Assembly: GCA_028641055.1 (NCBI GenBank)
Contig: CM054062.1
Span: 15,061,639 to 15,125,638 of the forward strand
Reading direction: 5' to 3'
Origin: Alopecurus myosuroides
Lineage: Eukaryota; Streptophyta; Magnoliopsida; Poales; Poaceae
Length of the DNA stretch: 64,000 bases
Shown here: positions 44,215 to 55,154 of the stretch, one piece after another
Numbering within the stretch: position 1 is the stretch's first letter
How the letters are laid out: each line of letters opens with the position of its first letter
Program-made: the position numbers and the translations under genes
The notes under the pieces: generated by a model
What the model saw: the letters and a program-made list of their open reading frames with translations, nothing else
What the model was told of the DNA's origin: nothing
Databases searched by the model: none

Positions 44215-46012
44215 ATGGATGACGCGGGTACGTGCTCTCTCTCTCTCTCATCTTGTTGATGGATGGGATGCATAGGAGTTCATGTTCTTTGCCTCTAGAA
44301 TCGTGGATTTGGAGTTTTAGGAGTGGAATTTCTCAAGTACAAACCCTAGTAACCTAGATAAGGCGTGTTAGGCTTGAATCGTTGCGGTTGTTGGGAGGTT
44401 TGCCCTAACCCTAGATTATTGACCCCTAACACCATGTGTATCTAGGTTTCTTGGTTTTGTGCGTGCCTTACCGACTCGAGCATTACTCTTTGTTCATGAT
44501 CTTCTTGCTTTCTCTCTTAGATGCTTCCGGTTCCAAGGGAAAAGGGCAACGGTACAAGACCACCGGCCGCCGCAAGCCTCAACCCGTGGATGAGATTCAA
44601 GCAGAACTTGACAGATCTCAAGGCAAGTGCAAGCGCTTCCCGGCTCCCGAGAAGACTTTGCCCAAGAGGAACACCGCACCAACCGCCTCCAAGATGGCCG
44701 AGGCTATGTTCTTGAAGGAAAGGCGTGAGAACCCGTATGTGGTTGCCCGTGATCGTTTGATGCCCCAATTCCGGGGTAAGGATCCACGCTTTCACACCGT
44801 CTTCCAAGGGAAAATTTATAGTGAGATTTTGATGAGGAAGCCGAAGGAAAATGTCGTCCCTCAACACGCCATTAGTATTGGGCACATGGAAAGGAATCAC
44901 AAGTACTTTGGGGAGGCTCTTGAGCTCATTCAAAAATTTGGTCTTGGTCCCATTATTACTCTTCAACAAGATTTCGACGAAGAGCTCGTTTGTCAGTTTC
45001 TAGCCTCGGTTCATCTCTCCAATGAGACCAACCGTAATATGATTTGGATGACTAATGGTAGACAGCTTGACATCACATGGAAAGATGTTGGTATCATTCT
45101 TGGTGGCTACCCGGATTTTGGTCCTTTTGGTAAGGGAGAAGAGTTTGCTAACGGATGGTTCCGAGTTCATGCCATTAACACCGCGTCACTTCCCAAGGAT
45201 GGACTTACTCCTCTCTATCATTGGAAGAAGTACGCCGTTGGGTTCGTGAAGGTCTCTATCCCACATATGACATCATGTTGCGCATCTATCGCGAGACCAT
45301 CAACCCAAAGGCGGGCAATGTGGATGAGATTCAAGGTTTCTTGAAGAACCTAATGCTCCTTACTCATCAACACCGGATGGATGACACTCCTCGCAAGCTT
45401 GATGTGCTTGATTATATTTGGAATGAGTTGTGTCATGCCATTGTCAACCGGAAGAATGAGTGCTTTGGGCCGTTCATCATGAAGATCATCCTACACGTAT
45501 GGAATAAAAAGTTTCCGAATGAACCTCTTGATGATGAGCATTGGATCTCTCACACGGAAAAGAGACTTCTCATGAAAGATCACACAGAACCCGTTGTGCA
45601 TCCCACTCCCGCCATTCGCAAGCACAAGGCTAGGCCTCGCATCATTGTTGATGAGGAAGAAGACGAGGGTCCATCTCAACCTCCTCCCTCTAGCAATGCT
45701 TTCAAATGGATGGCAAGAGCTCTCAAGAAAGTGTTTCGTTTGAACAAGAAGATAGAGAAACATCAATGGGAAGAACACTATGATAAGGAACTAAAGAACC
45801 GCAACAAAGCTCAAGCTTCTCGTCGACGTCTTCGTGAGGAAGGCCTCTCCATTGAATCCCCGGTTCTTGATAGCATCACCAATTGGGACGATTGGCAAGC
45901 AAAGGACTCCAAGGGCAAGCTTATTGAGTGGTCCGAGGAAGAAGGAGACGAAGCCACTAGCTCTCACCGCCGTGATCCCTCCCCGGCTCCGGAAGCCTCC
46001 TCCTCCGAGTGA
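44215..46012 (+). pseudogene. extra third ORF of the Copia element, apparently spliced
   Basis: A first exon (44215-44227, encoding MDDA) would join at GT 44228 through AG 44520 to the main open frame from 44521, keeping phase. The product is basic and hydrophilic at the start (SKGKGQRYKTTGRRK), then has a globular block with DEELVCQFLASVHLSN and WKDVGIILGGYPDF. The frame changes near 45240-45262 and continues to 46012 with a lysine-rich helical region and a serine/acidic tail. The globular block resembles the plant-transposon domain found in extra ORFs of SIRE-type elements, often called env-like. I see no transmembrane segment. If the intron is retained, an ATG-less hydrophobic leader would precede the main block instead. 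The frame break makes this copy non-functional. Confidence 0.65.
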
Positions 46013-46420
46013 TTTGGGACGTTTGCATCTTGGTCTCTCTCTTTTTGGTATCTTGATGCCAAAGGGGGAGAGATATATATTAGGAACGGGCATTTGAATG
46101 GGTCTCCCTCAAGCTTCTTTATTTGCATCTTTTATTTTGCTTGAGGGAGTTTGGTTTCTTATTGGATCATTTGGAACTTCGGCTTATTTACAATATTCCT
46201 ATCTATCGTGAACATCGTCATATTATGTTTGTGTGAACCTCGTATGATGTTATTTATGTGTTATATGTGTACTGTGATATTGTTGTCATGTTATTCTTAT
46301 ATATCATGCCTAAATGCTCTCAATATGAAAGGAGCATACCTTTAGGGGGAGCTCCGTTCATATTGTGTTTATAATCATACAAATAGTTATGTTGTCATCA
46401 ATTACCAAAAAGGGGGAGAA
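46013..46420 (+). other. 3' untranslated region and polypurine tract of the Copia element
   Basis: AT-rich, with three AGGGGGAG words (near 46066, 46345 and 46411). The last, AAAAAGGGGGAGAA, directly precedes the 3' LTR and is the plus-strand primer. Confidence 0.8.
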
Positions 46421-47868
46421 TGAAAGATCATCGTCCGTTTTGGTAATTATATGACAACACAACTATTTGATCTAATGTGTGTTCAATAGATGGAAATGCC
46501 CAGGTTTAAACAGGTTCACTTATTCTATGGGGCAAGTGATCATTTTATATGAAAAGTGCAAGGAGAAAGGAATCCAGGAAAGTGCAATGTGCAGGAGCGG
46601 AGGCTCCGGTGAATCCACCGGAGGCTCCGCCCAGGCTCCGGTGGGGGTCCGGTGGGGGCTCCGCCAAAACCCCTCTCTGGAGCAAACGAGCGGACCCAGG
46701 AGCGGAAGTTCCGGTGGAGCTCCCGTGGGCGGAATCTCCGCCAATTCCACCGGAGGCTCCGCCATCCTCCAACACATGTGCTGCACGCAAAAGGGATCTG
46801 GTGCGCCTCCGGTGGAAGCTCCGCTTAAATGCCCTTCTGTTTGAGAAGAGCGGAGGTTCCACCGGAGCCTCCGGTGGACATCCGGTGCCCTCCCTTTACC
46901 TAGTGTAAATGGCCTCCGGTGGGGGATCCGGTGGAGGCTCCGCCAAACTGCTGTTCTGTTTGAGCAGAGCGGAGGTTCCACCGGAGCCTCCGGTGAGCCC
47001 CCGGTGGGCGGAACCTCCGCAGAACCCACCGGACCCTCCGCCCCGTATTCCAGCACATGTGAGCTGGTGGGCTGCGCAGCTGTGAAGTGGACTGAAGACC
47101 ACCGGAGCCTCCGGTGCCCCTGGACTGCAAACGGTCACTTAAATGCAAGGGGTATAAATACCCCTTCCCCTACCTCTTAAATGCCAAGTTTTTCCCATTC
47201 TCTCTCCTAGCCATTAATGAAAGCTTCAACCACCTAGATCTCCCACTCCGTCCACCCAAACACTCCCAAACTTGGTGGAGAGCTAGAGGAGACCTAGATC
47301 CACACTTCCACCAAAGGAATCTCAAATCCATCCACCACAACCTAGTAGATCTAGAATCCTACTTGAGGCCTAGAAACCTTAGTAGATCTCGTGCTTATAG
47401 TTTTCACTTTGTTGCAAGAAGCTACGGATTGCTTGAGAGGCTCCATCCATCTTGTGGAGTGACCTCAAGTCCTTGTAAAGGTTTGGTCAACGCTTTCAAG
47501 TCGACCTCATAGTGGAAATGAGCATCTCCCTCACCGGAGAAGCTCAAGGAGAACAAGGTGTGCACAACCGTGCTATTGAGGAGCGCCTAGGTGGCTCCCC
47601 ACCTCTCCAACGTAGACGTACTTCTCTTTGAGAAGGAACTACGGTGAATCATATCCTTGTCTCCTTGTTTACACTTGTTGTTTGCTTTACTACCTTACGC
47701 TTTACTTCCGTTGCGCATATCGTTTTGTCCATATAGGTTGCTCACCTAGTTGCACATCTAGAGAACCTTACTTTATCTTGCTAAGCCCCACTAAAAGGAA
47801 AAGAAAAGAAAAATTGGTAGTCAACCTATTCACCTCCCCCCCCTCTAGTTGACCATAGTGCACTTTCA
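46421..47868 (+). repeat. 3' LTR of the Copia element, 1448 bp
   Basis: Starts TGAAAGATCATCGTCCG, ends GTGCACTTTCA and is followed by GCAGG. Confidence 0.95.
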
Positions 47869-47873
47869 GCAGG

Positions 47874-48357
47874 TCTTCACTCTCCTCAAGAACAAGCTGA
47901 TATCAGGGATGGAGCTTCCATGTTACTCTTAGTTGCAACGTCGCTGGACCCAGGAGCGAGACAGTCCAATGTCCCAAGAATTGGGATGGTCTCTCAAGTT
48001 GACGCCGGGGGGAGGAAGCAGAAGTGGAAGGAGATGAGAATGATGATGAGCATGATCGTTGATGGGTGCTTTTACTTGGCCTCACCGGTGTTGGTTTGTT
48101 TGGTCGCAAAACTTGGTGGTGCTGCATGCTGGCAGTTGTTTTGCTGCGTTCTATCCGTTGTTACTTCAAACTTCGCACTTCTTGGTCTCGCCATTTGGGC
48201 GTGTGCTGTTAGTAGTTCCTTTTCGTCTATTTTGGTAGTTGTTCTGGTTTGTGCTAGTTGTAAGGGGCGTGCAAAAACCTGGAATGATTGGTGGTTGTTC
48301 CGTTATGTTCTATAATGGAATGCGGGACCTTTCACGGGGGTGCCGTTTGTGTAAAAA
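47874..48357 (+). pseudogene. LINE 3' end, third piece
   Basis: Continues the LINE from 35770 after the Copia insertion. It holds the C-terminal tail of ORF2, a 3' untranslated part and a short A-run (TGTGTAAAAAAACAC) near 48350. No clear target duplication of this LINE could be found against 9470-9484, so the outer ends are approximate. Confidence 0.65.
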
Positions 48358-48597
48358 AACACCTGCCCGCTGGAAAGGAAAATATCGTCTTACTCGACAA
48401 CACCCCTGGACGACGCGACACCTTCAGGAAGGCGAATGACGACTGTGGCACCGATCAAAAGACAGGAATGACTTTCATTTGGAAGGTCACACATCTATCA
48501 TCCCTAGTAAGCGGGCCTTGGCACAAATACACCGTCAATGGAGCTTCGCTCTACCGGCGCCAAAACACCTCACTGGCCTGCCATAGCACGTGGCCCT

Positions 48598-49810
48598 CCA
48601 AAGTTTAAAATAGCGGGCTAAAGATTTCAGACGGGTTATAACCATTTAGCCCAGACGATTTCACATTTAGCCACACGATTTCAGAAGCCGGATTATAACC
48701 ATATAGCAGTTTTGCTAAAATATAAAAATATTTAAAATTTAGACAACATATAAATCATATATATAGCATTGTTCACACATGCATAATATAATAAGATAGT
48801 CACATAAAATGTGTGTTTTGTGATGCTGATGAGACGATGGATCATCTGTTTGTCCACTGTGAGTTTGTTAAAAAAAAATTGGAGATTAGTTCACTTTACT
48901 TTTAGTATAACTCTGCCAACTAGGATCATCTTCTGTCCACTGTGAGTTTGCTAAAACTTTTTGAAGATTAGTTCAGTTTACTTTTAGTATAACTCCACCA
49001 ACTAGTGTTTATAACATGTTTGGTACATGATTAAATGGGGGTAGATAATTCAACTAAAACTAGTATACGCATTGGTGTATATGCTTTCCTTAGGGCATTA
49101 TGGAGATGCCGAAATGATGTTATCTTTAACAATTTGGTGGTTGAACATTTTTTGCAGGTGGTTCACACGGGTGTTCATTGAATCCATATGTGGTCTTACC
49201 TTCTGCCAAAAGACCACGTGGACGTTTGGATGCCGGTTGCTTTCGGCTGATGGCGGTCGTTTAGGCTATATTCAGCACCGGTGGATGGATGTATACTAGA
49301 CAACTACAATTAGTTTTAGTCTAGTTTCATTGTTGTTTTGGTGGCTGATCTGTGTAACCACGTTGGCTGTTTGTTGAGCTGTTTATTTCGAATTGTGGAT
49401 CTAAAAGTTGAACCTGTTTTTAATTTATAAGCTGTGTGCATCGCTCCGATGCAGAGGCTGGATTTACCATTTCAAAAAAAGTCATATAAAATGTACGAAT
49501 AATCATGAGTTTAAATAAGATAGTCGTTATACCAATAATCAGGAGTTTAACTAGCAGCTATTCAAGAAAAAAATCAGGTCGCCATAGGTCGCACTCGTAT
49601 ATTACAACAGCGGAACAACAACCAACGATGGTTGATTTGAGCTTCGAAATTGGCCGAGCCGAAAAAATTTGGATCAAATTTTTTTGTCCTCCGGACAGGA
49701 TATAGCCGGGCTAATGGGCTAAATTGGAACTATATCCATTTAGCCTACGAATGCTCTAGCCGTAGCGTCGAACCTCTCGAAAGGTTATAGCCGGCTATTT
49801 AAAACTTTGG
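48598..49810. mobile_element. inverted-repeat DNA element, hAT-like, containing a LINE insertion
   Basis: The ends CCAAAGTTTAAAATAGCGGG and the complement of CCGGCTATTTAAAACTTTGG match imperfectly over about 23 bp. The words TAGCGGGCTA and TATAGCCGGCTA recur inside each end. No target duplication could be confirmed. Without the LINE insert the element is about 530 bp and has no coding potential. Confidence 0.6.
48813..49480 (+). pseudogene. 5'-truncated LINE fragment with zf-RVT domain
   Basis: Flanked by near-exact 14-bp duplications GTCACATAAAATGT (48799-48812) and GTCATATAAAATGT (49481-49494). The first frame reads CVFCDADETMDHLFVHCEF, the zinc-binding C-terminal domain of non-LTR reverse transcriptases. 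The 3' end is GCTGTGTGCATCG..GATGCAGAGGCTGG followed by an A-run, the usual grass LINE tail. Decayed by frame changes. Confidence 0.88.
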
Positions 49811-49831
49811 TGTAGTGCAGCCACCTGCAAT

Positions 49832-50945
49832 TTCATGCCGTCGGTTCGTTCATTTTTGTAAATGCTTCTGCACCGTCGGTGTAAGAGCCGAGTAGAATGA
49901 GCTGGATTTTACCTGTATAAGAGGGCTTTTTATCTAGAAACACCATTGTAATAGGGTATGTGTCATGTGGTCATGAAAGCTGAGTTTCGAGCAGGAGCCG
50001 CCGACGACGGCGCTCACGGGCGTCGTTACCTTCCTGAAGGCGTTGTCGTTGCGACATCGAGCCTCCCGCCCTGATACTCCAGGGAAACCCTAGATTTGGA
50101 TCTTCCCAGATCGAGCGATGACGACGTTATCGGTGTCGTTCTCCTCCTTTGGGGCATCGTTTTGGAGTACACTCTTGCGGAGGAGTCTGAACGTGGAGCG
50201 GTGTTTCGTCTACTGCATCGACCACAGCGAGTCTGGGTGGCGTGGTGCCACGGGGCCTCGGCGATGGACGCGGGATGTTGGACACGTGCAGGAAGGTGGA
50301 GCTGTTTGGCACCATGGCAGCGTTGATAGCAGGCCTGTTATGGGGCTGCAATGATCTCTCCAAAAGATGGTTTTGCGGATATCGGCAGCAACGGCTTCCG
50401 AGTGTGCATATCGGTGTATACTGCGGGCCAGATGAACCGGATATGTGCTCTCAGTTCGCTATCGGGCGACTTGGTGGAAGCAACCGGATTAGATGATGCG
50501 CGTTGGTGTGTTAGTTCGGGGTATCGGCCTTCATCAAGAGTTTGTAGGTGTGACGATATTCGTCAGGTAGGTGGCTTTTGGTTGATCCGTGTAAATCCTT
50601 CTAAGGCTTCGTGGTACGTTTTTATTTCCAATAAAAAATCGGCTATGTGCATCATTTTGATGCAGAGACTAGGGACAGAACCTCCGTTTAAAAAAAATGT
50701 GTCCTGTGGTTATGAATAAGCTACGTGTGATGTAGCTCTCAACCAGTTATCATAAATAAACTACCCATAAACTCTGTGTATGCACGTGGAAGTACCGAGA
50801 CCAGTGAAACTGGAGTCCCAATGCAGCCAAAACGCGGCATAGAAAAAATCCTTCAAAGTTGGACGTAGAATCATGTTTGTTCTATGCGAATTTCGATTTT
50901 GTTTGGTGAAACAGTTGTGTACGGTGTACCGTCTTCCGGTTTTCT
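49832..50945 (+). repeat. duplicated segment, right copy
   Basis: Matches 8471-9241 apart from a retroposon at 49978-50696. It has no MITE at the site occupied by one at 8503. The coding exons of the small gene at 7967-8296 are not repeated here. Confidence 0.85.
49978..50696 (+). mobile_element. 5'-truncated non-LTR retroposon, 719 bp
   Basis: Flanked by 20-bp duplications (ATGTGTCATGTGGTCATGAA at 49958 and a copy with two mismatches at 50697). It ends with GCTATGTGCATC..GATGCAGAGACTAGGG and an A-run, the same tail type as the LINE at 48813. The body is GC-rich with no clear protein domain. The left duplicated segment is uninterrupted at this site. Confidence 0.85.
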
Positions 50946-50959
50946 AATGCTCGGATTTA

Positions 50960-51241
50960 GGGCATGTTTAACAGGTTGTTGGTTAACTTGTTGGTAATTA
51001 GATATGTCATCAACCAACAACACATCTTACAACCACTTCGACGGGTTGTATGTAGTTTGGCCAATAGGAGGTGAGAGAATGTGTACACCTCTCTCTTATT
51101 CTACCTCGGAGTTTGTGCAAGTGTTGTTGGTAAATTAACATACAACCTCACTCTCTCACCTCATTTATTTTATGCCACATCATCAAAAATCCTACGTGGC
51201 AAAATTTACCAACATATATCTTACAACTATTGGAGATGCCC
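50960..51241. mobile_element. PIF/Harbinger-like MITE, 282 bp
   Basis: TTA on both sides (50957-50959 and 51242-51244). The ends start GGGCATGTTTAACAG and, in complement, GGGCATCTCCAATAG. The body has several TTGTTGGT and ACCAACAA words in inverted arrangement. Confidence 0.8.
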
Positions 51242-51349
51242 TTAGTGTTCTTTAGGACGGTACTAGATCGATCATCGAATAAATGTTCTTTTGTCGGAGC
51301 CTTCAGCGTGTTAAACGATCCGTGACAACCTTGTCGGCAGAACTATTTA

Positions 51350-51606
51350 GGTCCCGCTTGGAAAGTAAGTTCCGTTTTCCGCGTGGAATAATTAGGGCCG
51401 TAATTATCGGATGCACGGAAGAAACGGGCGGAATTATTCCGGAGCATCGATGGTCCGTGAAGTTAAACGGGGTAATGGGCTGGAAACTAGGAATCACGGG
51501 AATAAAAACGGTGAACCAAGCACGTTTACCGGGCCACGTCCGAAAAGTTCTCGGATCCGGAAAATACGTCAGGTTTGGGCTCGAATTCGACGAACCAAGC
51601 GAGCCC
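51350..51606. mobile_element. PIF/Harbinger-like MITE, 257 bp, near the 3' end of the DUF3615-like gene
   Basis: TTA at 51347-51349 and 51607-51609. The ends are GGTCCCGCTTGG and, in complement, GGGCTCGCTTGG. It overlaps or closely follows the 3' untranslated region of the minus-strand gene. Confidence 0.8.
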
Positions 51607-51818
51607 TTAGGCGTATTTTCACCAGTGGAAGCTGGCCAAGTACCTGTGGGTGTACCGACTAGTCGGATGATGCATTTGCAAAATTCAGCTGAGGGAATTT
51701 CCAGTCTAACCCACATGCCAGAGGGGTGTGCGAACCCTTCTCCATAGCCTTCTCTGTCACATCCAGGATTGCGCCCATCTGATTTATCAAAAACCACCAA
51801 GCTTCAAGTGCTCACATG

Positions 51819-54492
51819 CTAATCGCTGTCTGTGCTATCACCGTCTGAACCAGGGTAGTCAATACAAGTACTACTACCACCACCGTATACTCGGCTACTT
51901 GGGTGAACAACGGGCTGGTAGTCCTCGCAACCATGGCAATCCCCTAGAAAATAGAATGAAGAGATTGCCAGATATTAATAGTATGATATCACGATAAAAT
52001 GATTGACAACAAAACATGGAAATATTAAGGTAGAAGCAAAATGACATGGCATGAGATGGACAATCTGGCATAACAATAAAAAGATAGGAGATGACAATGA
52101 AACATGGGAATATTATGGAAGAAGCAATAGGAACTGTCAAGAAAATAGTAAAAAAAAAATGGATGAACCTGGGTAACCGAGTGCATACCTGCATCATTTT
52201 CCCCAACAATGCAGCACACAAGCACATCATTCTCATTCCGAAACCAATAGTTAACTTCAGAGAAAAATAGCTTGGTACTGCCAGGATCAGCAGAATGATG
52301 GTCCTCAGGCTGCTTAGCTGTGAAGTTATAATGGATGCAGCCCCCTCCAAACTCAAAAAATATAGAGATCACTCGTACCTCCACCAGCTCAAACTGAACA
52401 AGAAAAATAGAAATACCGTTAAAATGGATTATCATGTGATACATGTGCTGGATTACCACATCCCAATTGTCACACCTCACATACACGGAGGAAGAGAGAG
52501 GAATACCTTGGTGTTGTTTGCTCTGTTATATTTACGCAGCGCTACCTCGGCGTGGTTACATGCAGCGCTTTGTTTGTAGGCCATCCTTCTTTCACGTAGC
52601 GCGTTCCTCACCTCCAGAGGTTTCCTCTTCTTCAGTTCAACTGGACGTCCAGAGAAAACATATGTGTTTGTTCCCGGAGGGTCGGGTAAAAAGTACTTAA
52701 ACATGTCAGAAAATTTCTCCAAGTTGATATCTTCAGGAGTGCTCCTCTCCTTGGACATCCAACCAGCTTTACTCCTGATTCATCAATGTTAACTATTGTC
52801 ATAAAAAGGATGAAATCACTTGTATGAGTACCATTTACCCATATTGCTTTTTTTCATGAAGGTGTACGCAGAATTCAAGAAACATGTTTAATAACTTCAA
52901 CCATGTGCAGAAGCCGCATATAAACAGCTGATATGGCAGAAACAGGCTGAGAGGATATGAATGACTTAACACTATGTGAGCAAATCATGAGAGTTTGTAT
53001 TATTTTAGAATGGATTTCTGTGTTTTTGTACAATTCTTAACCCATTATTTGATCCAGCTTGTATGTAGAATGTTTTTTTTAAGGAACAAAATCAGCTAAC
53101 TATAGGGGAACAGGAGGAACTGTGTTACGTATGTCCAGAAAAAAGTAGTTTAGAATATAAACAAAAAATGATGACATAATACAAGGATCAATCTTACAGA
53201 CACATATCAGAATGCTGGATGAAGATGCACAATGGTGTGAACGGAGTAAGCCAAAAGAAAGTGAAGAGGTTGGGAGCTTTAATTTGCATACCTCCCCTTT
53301 GAAGTGGCGCATGAGACTGCAACTTGGGGATGATGTTCTTGCTTTGTCTCCTCTGGCAAGACGTGCATATTCTTCTTCAACCTGAACCAGAACATATGAT
53401 TTAAATAGAACTGTAGTAAGTGGAAGTGGCGTAGTGGACAAAAAATTATGATCATTCTACTTTCAGAAAATTTAGAACGGTAAGAATTGTAATACTGCAT
53501 TATGTTTTTGGAATGGATACATTGTTGCGTTTTTCAGTACAATTCTTAGCCCGTCACTGATGCAGCTAGCAGTGCAGATTTTACAGAAGTCGGCTAACCA
53601 TATGGAAAAGGGAGGAATCGTGTTTACGGTTTTTCAGCAAAAAAGCAGTTTGGAATATAAGCAAACAAGGAAAACTTTATACTGGAAACCACAGGATTTG
53701 AGTTATGGATCTCGCTGTCACTTTTCATAGTGTAGAATGCAGATGCACAATGGCGTTGAGCAGGGAACAAAACCCAAAAATAAAGTGAAGTGGTTACGAG
53801 TTTTACCTTGCATATCTCCCATTTAAAGCAGCACGTGAGACTCCAGCTTGAGAATGATGGTGTTGCTTTACCTCCTCTGGCAAGACGTGCAGATTCTCCT
53901 TACACCTAAACCAGACCATACGATTTATTCAGAATCACAGCAAAAGGAAGCAGATTCGTCCACATAATCTCTGCTTGCTCTAATTTCATCAACATTTAAA
54001 ACCTTAAAATATGTTCTTGGATACATTTCTAATTTCGGCAACATTTTATTTTGAAACCACAAGAATTTGTCCTCGAATACACTTCCAATTTCAGAAAATC
54101 GTAAACCATCAGAATTTGTACTATTAAATCTCTAATAACATCAAATTTTAGAACCATAAGAATTTTGTTTAGTTTAGAAAAAAAAAGGGGCTGAGAAAGT
54201 GAGAAGCCCGCCGCCGCGGTCGGACGGCCTCCTTTGACGGGCGAGGTGAACGAGGCAGCGGGAGGAGAGCCCCCTGAGGTAGCGGCGGCGGCGCCTCCGG
54301 AGGAGGCTAGGTTTCCGTTAATCCAGTGGCCACATATACGATACGAAGGACAGAGATAAACCGCGTGCGCGTGCAGGAGTAGAAAGCTTACGGGTCCTCC
54401 TGATCGGTACGGCCGGGATCCGCCATGACTGATTCCGCCGATGGACTGCACCGCGCACCAACTCTACCGTACCGGTCCTCCTGATCCGCCAT
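51819..54492 (-). CDS. DUF3615-domain protein gene, six exons, about 295 residues
   Basis: Exons on the minus strand: 54492-54392, 53905-53807, 53381-53292, 52774-52507, 52393-52189 and 51943-51819 (TAG). All introns have GT..AG ends and every junction keeps the frame, so the gene looks intact. The start is taken at ATG 54492 in a GCCATGGCG context, and an in-frame ATG at 54426 would give 273 residues. Exons 2 and 3 are duplicates (HVLPEE, then KQ and a HH pair). Exon 4 encodes FKYFLPDPPGTNTYVFSG and the helix ACNHAEVALRKYN. Exons 5 and 6 form the core of the domain with IHYNFTAKQP, a FFSEVNYWF strand, VLVCCIVGE and the cysteine motif CHGCEDYQPVVHPS. DUF3615 proteins are a grass-expanded family of unknown function. 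The assignment rests on recalled pattern, not a search. Confidence 0.8.
53292..53381 (-). repeat. tandemly duplicated exon, downstream copy (90 bp)
   Basis: Acceptor GGTTCAG and donor GTATGC. Encodes LKKNMHVLPEETKQEHHPQ and further residues. It aligns with 53807-53905. The surrounding introns also match (53000-53290 against 53510-53805), so a unit of about 520 bp was duplicated. Confidence 0.8.
53807..53905 (-). repeat. tandemly duplicated exon, upstream copy (99 bp)
   Basis: Encodes CKENLHVLPEEVKQHHHSQ and further residues. The donor used in the other copy (GGGAG|GT) has changed to GGGAGAT here. The next usable donor, GTAAAA, lies nine bases on, which lengthens the exon by three codons and keeps the phase. 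Confidence 0.75.
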
Positions 54493-55154
54493 GGCTGATT
54501 CCCTTTTTTTTAAGAGAGCAGTTCTAATCTTAAGACGTGATATTGCTCCCGGAGTCTAAATCGGACACGGTTTTCGATATTTCTTCTGCGGACGCGTATA
54601 GCTAGCACGCGTGCGCTAGATAGGCAGCACGGGCGCACCTTCCTCCGCTCCTCCTCCTCGCCTCTCCCGACTTGTCTTCTTCCGCAACCATACCTGGTGG
54701 TCCTCACCGGGAATCAACCAACCCACAGGTCCGGGCGGCCGGCCCCGGCCGCCCATCGCACAACGCCACCATCGACCAACTCCTGAGGTAGGGAATCGCC
54801 GCCAGCCTTATCTACCTCGACTGAAGCTCTCGCGTCTGGTTCCTCGCTCCTGGATCATGATACAGAGGGAATAGGGAGCTAAGGGCATCTACTACGGCAC
54901 TGCCCAGACGACGGAAAAAGCACGGATAAATCTGTCCGTTTAAGCTGCGGTCCGGTAGGAGGGCATGGCAATTTTAGAACGCGTCCTACGGGGCTGCTTA
55001 CTTGGGGTGGAGGCCACAAACGGCCGATTACATGCAAAAGAAATTAAACTTGCCCTAGCTACGGCTGGCCACTCGCCGGAGCTACTCGTCCTCGTCGTCG
55101 TCGAAAATGATGTAGTCCGGCTCCTGTAACAGGTGGCCCGGCAGATGACGAAGG
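54493..55154. other. upstream region of the DUF3615-like gene
   Basis: Moderately GC-rich with no coding signal. No convincing TATA box was found on the minus strand. Around 54883 a GGGCATCTAC word preceded by TAA resembles a MITE end without a partner. The Gypsy LTR begins at or shortly before 55155. Confidence 0.4.

Larger units (their letters stand above)
35771..47868 (+). mobile_element. SIRE/Maximus-type Ty1/Copia retrotransposon, 12.1 kb
   Basis: Complete structure: LTRs of 1455 and 1448 bp with TG..CA ends, a 5-bp target duplication, an initiator-Met primer site, gag, a Copia-order pol (integrase before reverse transcriptase), a third ORF between pol and the 3' LTR, and a polypurine tract. 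The large size, the long coiled-coil gag and the extra ORF fit the SIRE/Maximus lineage. Frame breaks in gag/protease, in the reverse transcriptase and in ORF3 mean this copy cannot make a full set of proteins. Confidence 0.93.

Noticed and set aside
51283..51747. 154-codon plus-strand open frame
   Set aside because: It runs through a MITE and into the 3' region of the DUF3615-like gene, so it cannot be one gene.
54029..54451. 140-codon minus-strand open frame at the start of the DUF3615-like gene
   Set aside because: It reads through exon 1 into the first intron. The spliced model is supported by phase agreement across five junctions.
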